DNA of 64,000 nucleotides, taken from assembly GCA_033977085.1 (NCBI GenBank), contig CP138906.1, forward strand, positions 2,108,001 to 2,172,000, given 5' to 3'. The DNA is from Apirhabdus apintestini. GTDB lineage: Bacteria; Pseudomonadota; Gammaproteobacteria; Enterobacterales; Enterobacteriaceae. The notes under the pieces are model-generated. The model ran no database searches. It was given only the letters and a program-made list of their open reading frames with translations, and was not told the origin of the DNA. Made by a program: the position numbers and the translations under genes. Of the stretch, positions 11,347 to 23,190 are shown piece after piece; the first letter of the stretch is position 1, and every line of letters starts with the position of its first letter.

Positions 11347-12456
11347 GTGTTTACGCTAACCCGGCTGCAAATTTATCCTGTAAAATCTATGCGCGGCATC
11401 GGTCTTTCTCATGGGTGGGCCGATACCAGCGGCCTGAGCGGCTATCGTATTTTTATGCTTACGGAGCCAAATGGCACATTTATTACAGCGCGCCGTTACC
11501 CGATGCTATTGCTATTTACACCCGCGTGAGTGCCTGACGGCGTGATTGTGAATGCCCCTGACGGCTCCGCCATGCTGATACGCTATAGCGATTTTCTCCC
11601 CACGCCGGCACCGCCCCAAGTGTGGGGCGACTGCTTCAGCGCATTTATTGCGCCAGATAATGTCAATCGCTGGCTCAGCGGCTATTTTAACGGCGAAGTC
11701 CAACTACGCTGGGCCGGCGTCGACAAAACGCGCAGTGTAAAACAGTATTCTTACGTACCGCCGGGGGCGCTGGCAGTCTTCCTTACCTGATGGTCACCGA
11801 CGCTTCTCTGCGCGATATTCAACGCCGCTGCCCGCCAGGCGTAGATAGCACTCAGCTGCGCGCTAATTTTACCATTGCCGGCGCTCAGCCCTGGAAGAAG
11901 ACACCTGGCGTCTGATACGTATTGGCAGCGTGGAATTTGTCGTGGCTAAGCCCTGCAGTCGCTGCATTCTTACTACGGTTCATCCTTACAGCGGAAAGCC
12001 TCACTCTGGTGGGGAACCTATGCCGACGCTGCGTAACTTTCGCAGCACCGCCAGCGGTGATATCCATGTGGGGCTCAACTTAGTCGCCCGGAGTTCGGGA
12101 CTAATGCGCGTCGGCGATCGCGTTCACATTCTGAAAAGCGGCAATGCACCTTCCCATGGCGCAGGGAGTTCTGTAGCGAATCACTTTCCTCGTTCAGACA
12201 AAAATCAAAGGCAGGTTGTGCTGTTATGGGAGGGGAAAAACTCACGGGAAATAATCAGGAAATAGTATTGGATCAACTGGAACACCACGGCATTCCCGTA
12301 TCCTGGTCGTGTCGTGCAGGCATATGCGGCAGCTGCCGCGTTCGTTTACTGGAAGGTCGCGTGACGCCGCTGCGTCAAAATGCCGTCAGCCAGGATGGTA
12401 CTATTCTTAGCTGTAGCTGCATTCCTGCCGGCCCACTGCGCCTGAGCGCGGTTTAA
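11347..12456 (+). pseudogene. ycbX: YcbX, MOSC/ferredoxin-domain protein (nonsense codon plus three frameshifts)
   Basis: Probable GTG start at 11347 giving FTLTRLQIYPVKSMRGI. Family members carry an N-terminal beta-barrel, a MOSC molybdenum-cofactor sulfurase domain (KPCSRCILTTV holds the conserved Cys) and a C-terminal 2Fe-2S ferredoxin domain (SCRAGICGSCRVRLLEG and SCSC). YcbX detoxifies N-hydroxylated bases in E. coli. Homopolymer losses fall near 11764 (G), 11891 (C) and 12236 (A). Unlike most genes here there is also an in-frame TGA at 11527-11529 between FTPA and VPDG, which an indel cannot explain. This makes ycbX the best candidate for a true pseudogene. Convergent with zapC. Confidence 0.9.
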
Positions 12457-12458
12457 TG

Positions 12459-12999
12459 CTAAACGGCCGCGCGCGTCAGCAGCGGCTGAGGCATGGGTTT
12501 TAGGCGATCGTTCATAATTTTTATCGCTTCCCCTAACTGCATCATTCGCCCGGCCAGGCATAGTGAAGGCTGTGCCAGCAGGCAAAGCGACGCGCTGTCT
12601 CCGGCTTCAATCACCAGAAGGTTTACCTGTTCACCGGACTCGCTGAGCCATACGCTCACGGCATCACCCGGTACCGGCAAATGCCCTTTTTCACGGTGGG
12701 TAATAAAGTGCCAGCTTTTTGGCATTTGCGGTTTTAGAAAACGAATAGCGACCAACGCATTAAGCACCAATTCAGCTTCGCTGCTCGCCGCTTAATTCAA
12801 ATTCACGGGCGCATTCATCAAAAGAGAAATAACACGCTGCATCATCTACGCAAAAATCCGCTTCATTGAATGCATCCGGCGTCAGCATCTTACGCGAAAA
12901 ACGAGAGCGGAATATCATACCATCAGCTAAATCCAGCATCATACGATCGTGCTCATCGTCAAAATACCAACGCCAGTTATCGTCCGGCTTAATCCGCAT
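12459..12999 (-). pseudogene. zapC: ZapC, FtsZ-ring-associated protein (one-base gain)
   Basis: MRIKPDDNWRWYFDDEHDRM to the C-terminal AIKIMNDRLKP match ZapC, which bundles FtsZ and stabilises the Z ring. After SGEQR one extra A (CGAAGCTGAA in place of CGAGCTGAA) at 12774-12785 creates a TGA. The next frame continues AELVLNALVAIRFLKPQMPKSWHF to the stop at 12459. Family length is ~180 aa; the span is 541 bp. It lies downstream of pyrD on the same strand, with about 170 bp of AT-rich intergenic DNA between them. Confidence 0.92.
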
Positions 13000-13167
13000 A
13001 ATCTTTAACCCTATCGTTTCGTTACTAACGTATTAACGTCCATGCTACGCTTCGTTTTTATTGCCCCATTAAGAAAAGACTATAATGTCTAAATAAGCAA
13101 CAATTACGCAAAATATAAAACAAGCAGGGCTAAAAATAAAGCCCTGCGCTGCACGCCTGGTGAAAGT

Positions 13168-14177
13168 TCAGATATTGCTAATAATTTCTTTAATTAAACC
13201 GGGTCCTTTGTAAATAAATCCGGAATAAATTTGCACAAGTGTAGCGCCTGCAGCGAGCTTCTCGCGTGCAGCAATTACGGAATCGATGCCGCCTACGCCA
13301 ATTATTGGCAGGCGCCCTTTTAATTCTTTTGCCAGTAGCCGGATAATTTCACTACTTTTATGCTGCAATGGGCGGCCGCTTAATCCACCTGCTTCATTAC
13401 AATATTTCATTCCCTGAACTAAACTTCGATCTAATGTCGTATTAGTTGCGATCACACCATCAATATTATGGCGAACTAAACTGTCTGCAACTTGGATCAA
13501 TTCCTCTATTGAAAGATCCGGCGCGATCTTTACCGCGATCGGAACATATTTATAATGTCGCCTTTCAAGTTCCTGCTGCTTATTTTTTAAAGCTGAAAGC
13601 AATTCATCCAGCGCATCGCCATACTGCAGCGTGCGTAATCCTGGCGTATTCGGAGATGAAATATTAATCGCGATATAGCCCGCGTATGGGTAAACTTTAT
13701 CCATACAAATCAGGTAGTCATCTTTACCCTGCTCAACCGGAGTATCTTTATTCTTCCCGATATTAATTCCCAGTATCCCGTCGAAATGCGCTTTTTCACA
13801 TTCTCAATAAGATTATCCACACCCGCATTATTAAAACCCATCCGGTTAATTAGCCCTTCAGCCTCTACCAGACGAAAAAGCCGCGGTTTGTCATTTCCCG
13901 GCTGCGCGCGTGGCGTTACCGTTCCCACTTCAATCGCACCAAACCCCATCGCGCCAAGCGCATCAATACATTCACCGTTTTTATCAAGCCCGGCGGCAAG
14001 CCCCAAAGGGTTTTTAAACGTTAAGCCCATACAGGTCACCGGGTTAGCGGGGACATTTTGACGGATCAAGCGCTCAAGAGGCGTACCTGTAATGCGATGT
14101 AATTGCTGGAAAGTTAATTCATGCGCACGCTCAGGGTTGAGCTGAAAGAGCGCTTTACGAACGAAAGGATAGTACAT
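13168..14177 (-). pseudogene. pyrD: Dihydroorotate dehydrogenase (quinone), PyrD (one-base frameshift as read)
   Basis: Class 2 membrane-associated FMN enzyme of de novo pyrimidine synthesis; it oxidises dihydroorotate with quinone. The N-terminal helical quinone tunnel (MYYPFVRKALFQLNPERAHE), LGLAAGLDKNGE, NRMGFNN, AINISSPNTPGLR with the catalytic Ser, and IGVGGIDS phosphate-binding motif are present. At 13792-13796 five A (coding strand) stand where six are needed after ENV; the expected IGKNKDTPVEQGKDD lies in the other frame. Span 1010 bp is exactly one base short of 336 codons plus stop. Confidence 0.93.
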
Positions 14178-14547
14178 GGATGCTCCCTGGTTCCCGGTAT
14201 ATATCAGCCGGAGCAGTATTATTCAGGATCTCAGTCTGAAAAGAAATTCACTGACAACAAAAAATGGTATCCGTTCTCATTTCTATTCCGCTATATCGCG
14301 GCCAGCCGCAGCGCTAATTTGCCTGATGGCTACAGGTGCCACACCCGCCGCAGTCTCCTTCAACGCTATTTTTCTTTCTTCTGTTAACGTTAGATTTCCT
14401 GAAAGGAGCTTTTGCCGCTCCCCATGCCTTCTCTCTCAAATTAGCAAAACCAACGAACAGTAAAGATGCCCTTGCACCCGACGAACAAAGGCGCGGTAAA
14501 CAGCGTAATTATTTGATTTTATGGTGGAAATATTATAAATGAAGGTA
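14178..14547. other. Intergenic region between pyrD and pepN; ssuEADCB absent
   Basis: E. coli carries the ssu alkanesulfonate operon here. This 370-bp stretch has no frame that resembles it and no other recognisable gene. It must contain the pyrD promoter and leader. Confidence 0.5.
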
Positions 14548-14576
14548 AAAAGGGAAAGCGTTTAGCTTTCCCTTTT
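14548..14576. terminator. Strong terminator downstream of pepN
   Basis: AAAAGGGAAAGC, loop GTTTA, GCTTTCCCTTTT: a perfect 12-bp stem with A and T tracts on both sides, hence bidirectional in form. It lies 73 bp past the pepN stop. Confidence 0.85.
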
Positions 14577-14648
14577 GATGTTCACAAAGTCAACCTGCCG
14601 ATATACCGCCGCGCGTAGCATCTTATTAATGCAGACGGAGTTTTTACA

Positions 14649-17258
14649 TCAGGCCAGCGCTTTTGTGATTTTCTCGTACAGGTCGCCGGAAAGCTTATTC
14701 AGCGCCTTAAGCTGCTCCAGCGCCTCCCGCATCTTTTGCTGGCGCTTTTCATCGTAGCGTTTGAAGCGAATAAGCGGCTCGATCAGGCGTGAAGCTACCT
14801 GCGGGTTCCGCTGATTCAGATCGCTTAATATTTCAACCAGGAAAGCGTAGCCACTGCCATCAGCGGCATGAAACGCCGCTGGATTTCCGCTGACAAACGC
14901 GCCAATTAGCCCACGGATGCGATTTGGGTTATTCATTGAAAACGCGCGATGCTGCATCAGACTGCGAACATTGTGCAATACGTTCGGTGCCGGACTGGTG
15001 GCCTGCAGCGCAAACCACTTATCCATCACTAACCCATCCTGGTACCACTTATTATCAAACTCGGCCATTAGTGCATCACGGCAAGGCAGGCCGGCCGCGA
15101 CGGACGCCGAAAGCGCGGCCAGCGCGTCGGTCATATTATCCGCCCGCCGATATTGAGCACTCACCAGGATATCTGCCTGCTCCGGCGCACTGAACGCCAG
15201 ATAGCGCAGGCACACATTGCGCAGCGCGCGCTTACCAATATCAGCATGCTCAATACGGTACGTAGCCTGCGCCATAGCGTGATATATAGCCAGAAATTCA
15301 TCTTCAAGCTCAGTCGCCAGCGCGCGCGTTAACGCTTCGTGCACCGCAGCTATCGCCGCAGGATCGATAATTGAAAACAGTTCGGCCATTTCATTCTGCG
15401 TTGGTAGCGTTAAGATCTCCGCTGCCAGCGCAGGATCAATATGTTCATCCAGCAGGATAGCCCGGAAAGCGTCGGCGACGTGCTGCGCCAGCGACAGCGG
15501 CTGGCCCTGCTGATGGCGGGCCACGTTCAATTTTATCCAGATAGCCAGCAGGCTTTGCGCCGCGTCCCAGCGGGAAAAGTCATTGCGCGCATGGCGCATC
15601 AGAAACGCCAGTTGACTATCGCTCCAGGCATACTCAAGCTTCACCGGTGCCGAAAACTCACGCAGCAGTGAGGGCACCGGCTGAAAATAAACATTATCAA
15701 ACACAAAGGTTTGCTCTGCCTGGGTGACATTTAACACATGATGTACAGGATGTCCGTCGCGCTGCAGTGGGATCGCATTGCCATCGTTATCGTAAAGTTC
15801 AATGTCGAACGGGATATGCAGCGCTGTCTTTTCCTGGCCGTCTGCGGTCGCCGGAGTGTACTGGCTTATTGTCAGGCGATATTCTTCGGTTTCCGGATTA
15901 TAGTCATCGCGTACGCTGACTACCGGCGTGCCAGACTGACTATACCAGCGGCGGAAATGCGATAAATCAACGTTCGACGCATCTTCCATCGCCTGAACGA
16001 AATCATCGCAGGTGGCTGCGCTACCGTCATGACGTTCGAAATAAAGATGCATCCCCTTCTGAAAATTAGCTTCTCCCAGCAGCGTGTGCAGCATCCGGAT
16101 CACTTCGGACCCCTTTTCATACACGGTTAGCGTGTAGAAATTATTCATTTCGATGACTTTGTCCGGACGAATGGGGTGCGCCATTGGGCTGGCGTCTTCG
16201 GCAAACTGCATACCGCGCATAATCCGAACGTTTTGAATACGGTTCACCGCGCGCGATCCTAAATCAGAGCTAAATTCCTGATCGCGAAACACCGTTAGCC
16301 CTTCTTTCAGGCTAAGCTGAAACCAGTCCCGACAGGTAACCCGGTTGCCGGTCCAGTTATGAAAATATTCGTGCCCGATTACGCGCTCTATATCGAGATA
16401 GTCTTTATCCGTGGCCGTGGCCGCACGCGCCAGCACATACTTTGAATTAAATACGTTGAGACCTTTATTTTCCATCGCCCCCATATTGAAGAAGTCCACC
16501 GCAACTATCATATAAATGTCGAGGTCATACTCCAGCCCAAAGCGCTGTTCATCCCAGCGCATGGCGCTTTTAAAGAGGCCATCGCCCAGTCAGCGCGATC
16601 GAGATTTCCGCGATCGACATAGAGTTCCAGCGCCACGTCACGACCAGAGCGCGTAGTGTAGGTATCACGCAGCACGTCAAAATCACCGGCGACCAGCGCG
16701 AATAAGTAGCTGGGCTTTGGAAAAGGATCCTGCCACTGAACCCAGTGTCGCCCATCGCTTAAATCACCCTGACTCAGGCGGTTGCCATTAGAAAGTAAGA
16801 AAGGATAGCGCTGTTTGTCCGCAATGATTTTAGTGGTAAAGCGCGCTAATACATCAGGGCGGTCCAGATACCAGGTAATATGGCGAAAACCCTCCGCTTC
16901 ACACTGCGTACATAGCGCCTCACCAGACTGATAAAGTCCTTCCAGCGCGGTGTTGGCCGCAGGATTAATTTCATTAATGACGGTAAGCGTAAAGCGATCC
17001 GGTACATTGTTAATGACCAGCGCCCCTGCTTCTTGCTGGTAATCCTGCCATGGCGTGCCGTCTATTTTTAACGCCATCAGGGTTAATTGTTCTCCATCAA
17101 GGCGCAGCGCAGAGGCGTGATTCCCCGGCGTTGAACCTGACTTACGGCAGTTACCGTGGTTTTTCAGCATCCAACTCAAAAGTGAGATCGATATCGGTTA
17201 TCGAGAATTCCGGCGCCTGATAATCGCGACGGTATTTGGCCTGTGGCTGTTGAGTCAT
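14649..17258 (-). pseudogene. pepN: Aminopeptidase N (three one-base frameshifts as read)
   Basis: Large cytosolic M1 zinc aminopeptidase. GAMENKG substrate motif and HEYFHNWTGNRV...KEG, the HExxH-x18-E zinc site, are in the middle piece. ATG 17258 begins TQQPQAKYRRDY as in E. coli. Losses are at 17160-17164 (A run), 17123-17126 (G run) and 16568-16571 (A run before SAMRWDEQRF). The span is 2610 bp, exactly three bases short of 870 codons plus stop, the E. coli length. After restoring three bases no other defect is seen, so this gene is a key case for the indel question. Confidence 0.94.
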
Positions 17259-17521
17259 AAAAACCTTCTGTAGCGTCCGTAAGTTATCGCGAACCAGTCT
17301 ATTCCTGTTGCCGTAATGTTGCCAGAGTACAGCGGTGCAATGTTCGCTTTTCCCGGTAATTTGCTACATTAAATTAACAGCGGCACAAAATGCTCTCGCA
17401 TCATAGCTGCGGTTGTGTTGTGATTCTGGTTCAATAAACGGATAATCAGGTTATACTCCTGCGTCTTTATCTACATAAGCACTGATGGAAACGCTCCTGT
17501 GAGAGGATGCTGTTACGCACC

Positions 17522-18723
17522 ATGACACGATACGCTTCCCCAATACTGCAAACGCTGCTAGACACCGATGCCTATAAGCTTCATATGCAGCAGGCAGTTT
17601 TTCATCACTATTATGATGTCACCGTTACGGCGGAATTCCGCTGTCGCGGCGACGATCTGTTGGGCATTTATGCCGATGCCATCCGCGAGCAAGTAGACGC
17701 AATGCAGCATTTGGCGCTGAGCGACGTCGAATTTAACTGGCTATCCGCCCTGCCATTTTTTAAACCCGACTATTTGGCATGGCTGCGCAACTTTCGCTAC
17801 GACCCTACCCAGGTCGATATTCGCAATCACAACGGTAAACTGGATATTCGCCTCAGTGGTCCATGGCGTGAAGTGATTATGTGGGAAGTTCCGCTGCTGG
17901 CAGTCATCAGCGAGCTGGTCCACCGCTACCGCTCTCCGGACGCATCGGTTTCTCAAGCGCTGAAACATCTGGAACACAAGCTTGACTCTTTGAAAGCGCT
18001 GACCGCAAATCTGGATATGCACCAGTTTAAAATTATGGATTTCGGTACCCGTCGCCGCTTTTCCCGCGAAGTTCAGCAGGCAATCGTTGAGCGTTTACAG
18101 CAGGAGACCTGGTTCACCGGCACCAGTAATTATGATTTAGCGCGCCGTTTGAATTTAACGCCGATGGGCACGCAGGCGCATGAATGGTTCCAGGCCCATC
18201 AGCAAATCAGCCCGGATCTCGCCAATAGCCAGCGTGCCGCATTACAGGCATGGCTGGAAGAATATCCCGACAGGTTGGGAATTGCGCTGACGGACTGCAT
18301 TACGATGGATGCTTTTCTACGCGATTTTGGTCCGGAATATGCGACTCGCTATCAGGGATTACGCCACGACTCAGGCGATCCGGTACAGTGGGGTGAAAAA
18401 GCTATCGCACATTACGAAAAGCTGGGTATTGATCCGCTCACGAAAACGCTGGTTTTTTCTGATAATCTCGACTTTCCAAAAGCCGTCGAGCTATACCGCC
18501 ATTTCGCACCGCGAATTCATTTAGGATTCGGCATTGGCACACGGCTGACTTGCGATATTCCGGGCGTAACGCCTTTGAATATTGTTATCAAACTTATCGA
18601 ATGTAACGGTAAACCTGTGGCTAAGCTCTCCGATAGCCCTGGGAAAACCATTTGTGAAGACAAAGCTTTTGTGCGGGCACTGCGCAAAGCCTTCGATATA
18701 CCTCAGGTAAAAAAGCCAGCTAG
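17522..18723 (+). pseudogene. pncB: Nicotinate phosphoribosyltransferase (stop lost by one-base deletion as read)
   Basis: PncB converts nicotinate and PRPP to NaMN in NAD salvage. TDAYKLHMQQAVFHHY, the FRCRGDD motif, the RHDSGDP phosphoribosyl-binding region and the ecNAPRTase-type end KAFVRALRKAF are clear. ATG 17522 gives the E. coli N-terminus. The coding sequence should end VKKAS-stop at TAG 18723. A run of six A at 18709-18714 instead of seven shifts the frame, and translation runs on for about 70 unrelated codons to 18928. 1202 bp is one base short of 400 codons plus stop. Confidence 0.94.
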
Positions 18724-18983
18724 TATCAGCAATACTCATCCCCGAGCGCGGGGCTTGTCACATTTCCCCGCGCTTTCAAAACCCAATACAGCACGCGTTT
18801 TGGCACCGTTTGCAGTCTATTGGCGAATACCAACGTCACGGCATATCCCACTTTTTCATTTAAAATATGATTTCTTCTATTACAGAGGCGAATTCTGCTT
18901 GTCTGACGCCCGCCACCAGGTAACATAGATACCCTCCGTTAGGAGGGTAATTTATCGTTATTGACCACATAAGAGAGAAAAAT

Positions 18984-20382
18984 ATGAGCGTTGTGCCTGT
19001 CGTTGACGTACTCCAGGGCCGCGTCGCACTTGATAGTGAAGTCACGGTGCGTGGATGGCTGCGGACGCGTAGAGATTCAAAAGCCGGTATCTCCTTCCTC
19101 GCCGTTTATGACGGCTCCTGCTTTGATCCCGTACAGGCCGTTGTCAATAATACCCTGCCGAATTACAGCGAAGAGGTCTTGCGCCTGACGACCGGATGCT
19201 CTGTCATCGTTACGGGCAACGTGGTCGCCTCCCTGGTCAGGGCCAAAGCTTTGAAATCCAGGCAACGCGCGTTGAAGTTGCCGGTTGGGTTGAAGATCCT
19301 GATACATACCCGATGGCCGCCAAAAGACACAGTATCGAATACCTGCGTGAAGTAGCGCATTTGCGTCCACGCACCAATCTTATTGGGGCCGTCGCGCGGG
19401 TGCGCCATACTCTGGCTCAGGCATTACATCGTTTCTTTAATGAGCAGGGATTCTTTTGGGTATCTACTCCGCTCATTACCGCCTCTGATACTGAAGGCGC
19501 CGGAGAGATGTTTCGCGTATCGACACTGGATATGGAAAATCTGCCGCGTAACGATAGAGGCGACATTGATTTCGACAAAGATTTCTTTGGCAAAGAAGCT
19601 TTCCTGACGGTTTCCGGTCAGCTTAACGCGGAAACGTATGCCTGTGCACTATCAAAAGTTTATACTTTTGGCCCTACCTTTCGCGCAGAAAACTCCAATA
19701 CCAGCCGCCATTTGGCTGAATTCTGGATGCTAGAACCGGAAGTGGCTTTTGCCGCGCTTGACGATGTCGCCGCACTGGCGGAATCTATGCTGAAATATGT
19801 GTTCAACGCCGTTTTGGAAGAGCGTATGGATGACATGCAGTTCTTCGCCGAACGCGTTGACAAAGATGCAGTTGAGCGCCTGAAACGCTTTGTAGCCGCT
19901 GACTTCGCGCAGGTTAACTACACCGATGCTATCAGCATCCTGGAAAACTGTGGGGAAACCTTTGAGAACCCGGTTTACTGGGGAGTGGATTTAGCATCGG
20001 AACATGAACGTTATTTAGCGGAAAAACACTTTAAAGCGCCGGTCGTGGTAAAAAATTATCCTAAGGATATCAAAGCGTTTTATATGCGCCTGAACGATGA
20101 CGGCAAAACCGTTGCTGCCATGGACGTTCTTGCGCCGGGAATCGGTGAAATCATCGGCGGCTCCCAGCGTGAAGAACGTCTGGATGTGTTAGACAGCCGT
20201 ATGGAAGCACTCGGTCTGAAAAAGAAGACTACTGGTGGTATCGCGATCTGCGCCGCTATGGCACTGTGCCCCATTCTGGCTTTGGTCTGGGGTTTGAGCG
20301 CCTGGTTGCCTACGTTACCGGCGTGCAAAATGTGCGTGACGTTATCCCGTTTCCACGCACGACTCGCAGCGCCAGCTTCTAA
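18984..20382 (+). pseudogene. asnS: Asparaginyl-tRNA synthetase (two one-base frameshifts as read)
   Basis: Class II synthetase with an N-terminal OB-fold anticodon domain (VRGWLRTRRDSKAGISF) and catalytic domain: motif 2 TFRAENSNTSRHLAEF, motif 3 GLGFERL in a shifted frame. Losses lie at 19231-19233 (CCC for CCCC, before GQGQSFEIQATRVEV) and 20219-20223 (five A for six, before EDYWWYRDLRRYG). The true end is SASF-TAA at 20382. Length 1399 bp is exactly two bases short of 466 codons plus stop. The gene is essential unless another Asn-tRNA route exists, and none is visible here. Confidence 0.94.
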
Positions 20383-20401
20383 GTGCAGTAAATCTTCGTT
20401 T

Positions 20402-20426
20402 AAGCCGGCCAAAAGCCGGCTTTTTC
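20402..20426 (+). terminator. asnS terminator
   Basis: AAGCCGGC, loop CAAAA, GCCGGCTT then TTTC, 20 bp after the asnS stop. Confidence 0.85.
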
Positions 20427-20573
20427 AACCCGTAATTTCTTAATACAACCGGCTTAATCAGGCGTCGATAGATTATATATAGTTAAAAGTCTGTGCTGCA
20501 CTGCTGTACCAGCGTTAGTCCTCGCAGTCGCGAGACAATACCATTTTTACCAACCCGCCATTTATACCAGCAC

Positions 20574-20634
20574 GCAAGGCAAGGCAAGGCAAGGCAAGGC
20601 AAGGCAAGGCAAGGCAAGGCAAGGCAAGGCAAGG
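20574..20634. repeat. Pentanucleotide microsatellite (AAGGC)n, about 12 copies
   Basis: Eleven perfect AAGGC units at 20576-20630 plus partial units at both ends. It lies 190 bp downstream of asnS and 620 bp upstream of ompF. A 5-nt unit has no stop codon in any frame of either strand, so a short frame (20493-20690, 65 codons) reads through as repeated A-R-Q-G-K. I recognise no protein in it. Confidence 0.97.
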
Positions 20635-20639
20635 TGACA

Positions 20640-21060
20640 CTAACCGAAACGACTTGCCAGCTAAAAAAGCAGGCATTTAGCTATATGTAATTCCTCTCTC
20701 TGTCCATACATAACCCCCTCGATATCTACTTACGGATGACAACCTGTCCAGAAAATTCTTTTTTGCAAGAGAAAATAAAAATATGACGTAACTAATTATG
20801 TCCAAATAAGAAACATTTTTAAAACAATAACCCTAATATACGCTCTTAAATGACAACAAAAAATTAGCACGATTAATCAAAAAAATGCGTATGGAGATTT
20901 TTTTCAAAACATAATTTCATTTTTATAAAACAGGATGCATATCACATCCACGAATAAAGATAAGATATAAAAATCATCTAAATCAAATGATTACTGGTTA
21001 AGTTTGTATGCTATAGCCACACTTTTTGCAAATTTTGAGGTACTTCACAAAGTTCCCTAA
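20640..21060. other. AT-rich asnS-ompF intergenic region
   Basis: About 420 bp, strongly AT-rich, without gene-like frames. In E. coli the equivalent region holds upstream OmpR and IHF sites for ompF. The composition fits, but I cannot point to individual distal sites with confidence. Confidence 0.5.
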
Positions 21061-21068
21061 ATACACAT

Positions 21069-21155
21069 AAAGTTTCTTATATTTTCATTTTGAAACATTT
21101 AATAGAGATATGTAGCATTTTCACGCTGGTAGAAGCCCCTCAGGAATGGAAATAT
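21069..21155 (+). promoter_or_regulatory. ompF promoter with OmpR boxes
   Basis: The block TTTTCATTTTGAAACATTTA and the following ATATGTAGCATTTTCACG align with the E. coli F2 and F3 OmpR sites. GAATGGAAATATG at 21144-21156 aligns with the E. coli -10 region. A start near 21160 would give a leader of about 100 nt, close to the 110 nt known in E. coli. Confidence 0.7.
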
Positions 21156-21238
21156 GCAGCCAGACATAGAAAGACACCAAACTTTCATCAAGCATTCTGT
21201 AAAGGATTATTGGCGGCAGTGGCAGGTGTCATAAAAAT

Positions 21239-21275
21239 CTAATGAGGGTAATGAGTAATGATGAAGCGTAATTTC
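21239..21275 (+). promoter_or_regulatory. ompF ribosome binding site / MicF target
   Basis: TAATGAGGGTAATGAGTAATGATGAAGCG keeps the E. coli ompF translation initiation region to which the antisense RNA MicF pairs (family knowledge). GAGG is the Shine-Dalgarno; the tandem ATGs are at 21258 and 21261. Confidence 0.65.
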
Positions 21276-21390
21276 CTGGCAGTAGTTATCCCTGCACTGT
21301 TAGCGGCTAGTTCAGTTCATGCTGTCAACAACGGGTAAAAAGTGATCCACTTACCGTCACCACCAACGGTCTAATATTGATCCACCTTGC

Positions 21391-22168
21391 TTACTCAGGA
21401 TTAGCTTCCGCTATAACCCCGGCCTTTCGTTTCTGCTTCAGTCGATAGCTCTCTCCTTTTATCTGGACTACGTGTGAGTGATGTAAGATCCGGTCCAGCA
21501 TTGCCGATGTCAGGGCTGCATCACCCGCGAACGTCTGGTCCCACTGCCCGAACGGCAGGTTAGAGGTCAGGATCATCGCGCTCTTTTCGTAACGTTTGGC
21601 AATGACCTGGAAGAACAGCTTTGCCTCTTCCTGGCTGAACGGCAGATAGCCTATTTCGTCGATGATGAGCAGTTTGGGGGCCATGACACCGCGATTGAGT
21701 GTCGTTTTGTAACGCCCCTGACGCTGGGAAGTCGACAGCTGTAACAGCAGGTCCGCTGCTGTTGTGAAGCGAACCTTGATGCCCGCCCGTACTGCCTCGT
21801 AGCCCATGGCTATCGCCAGATGTGTTTTCCCCACGCCCGAGGGGCCCAGCAACACGATGTTTTCGTTACGTTCGATGAAGCTCAGGGAACGCAGCGACTG
21901 GATTTGCTTCTGAGGTGCGCCGGTGGCGAAGGTGAAGTCGTATTCCTCGAACGTCTTCACCGCCGGGAAGGCTGCCATCCGCGTGTACATCGCCTGTTTA
22001 CGCTGATGCCGGGCCAGTTTCTCCTCATGTAGCAGGTGCTCCGGGAAGTCCATATAGCTCCATTCCTGATCCACTGCCTGTTGCGACAGTGCCGGCGCCG
22101 CGCCGATAAGGCTGTCCAGCTGGGCTGTTCAGCAAGCACCATCAGCCGTTGATGTTGTAGTTCGACCA

Positions 22169-22172
<4 letters not shown>
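21391..22172 (-). pseudogene. istB: IstB transposition helper ATPase, copy A (N-terminal frameshift)
   Basis: AAA+ helper of IS21 transposition; it assembles on target DNA and recruits IstA. Walker A GPSGVGKTHLA and Walker B LLIIDEIGYLP are present. The start ATG overlaps the istA stop. After LMVLAEQ one base is missing (CAGCCCAGCTGG), so the first ~35 codons are out of frame with the remaining 227 aa (from V/M-DQEWSYMDF). The same lesion is in all three copies. 782 bp is one short of the 783 bp I recall for IS100 istB. Confidence 0.9.

Positions 22173-23190
<1,018 letters not shown>

Noticed and set aside
12226..12456. Stand-alone ferredoxin gene
   Set aside because: It is the C-terminal 2Fe-2S domain of ycbX, detached only by the A-run frameshift.
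14176..14463. Frame at the pyrD upstream region as a gene or ssu remnant
   Set aside because: No similarity to Ssu proteins or any family; composition looks random.
17507..17521. Upstream ATG for pncB (adds MLLRT)
   Set aside because: Homologues begin with MT(Q/R)xASP, matching ATG 17522.
20574..20634. CRISPR array
   Set aside because: The unit is 5 nt with no spacers; it is a microsatellite. No CRISPR-like spaced repeats were seen anywhere in the window.
20493..20690. 65-codon frame across the AAGGC repeat as a real gene
   Set aside because: A stop-free 5-nt repeat keeps any frame open; the flanking codons resemble nothing known and there is no clear ribosome binding site. Kept only as part of the repeat.
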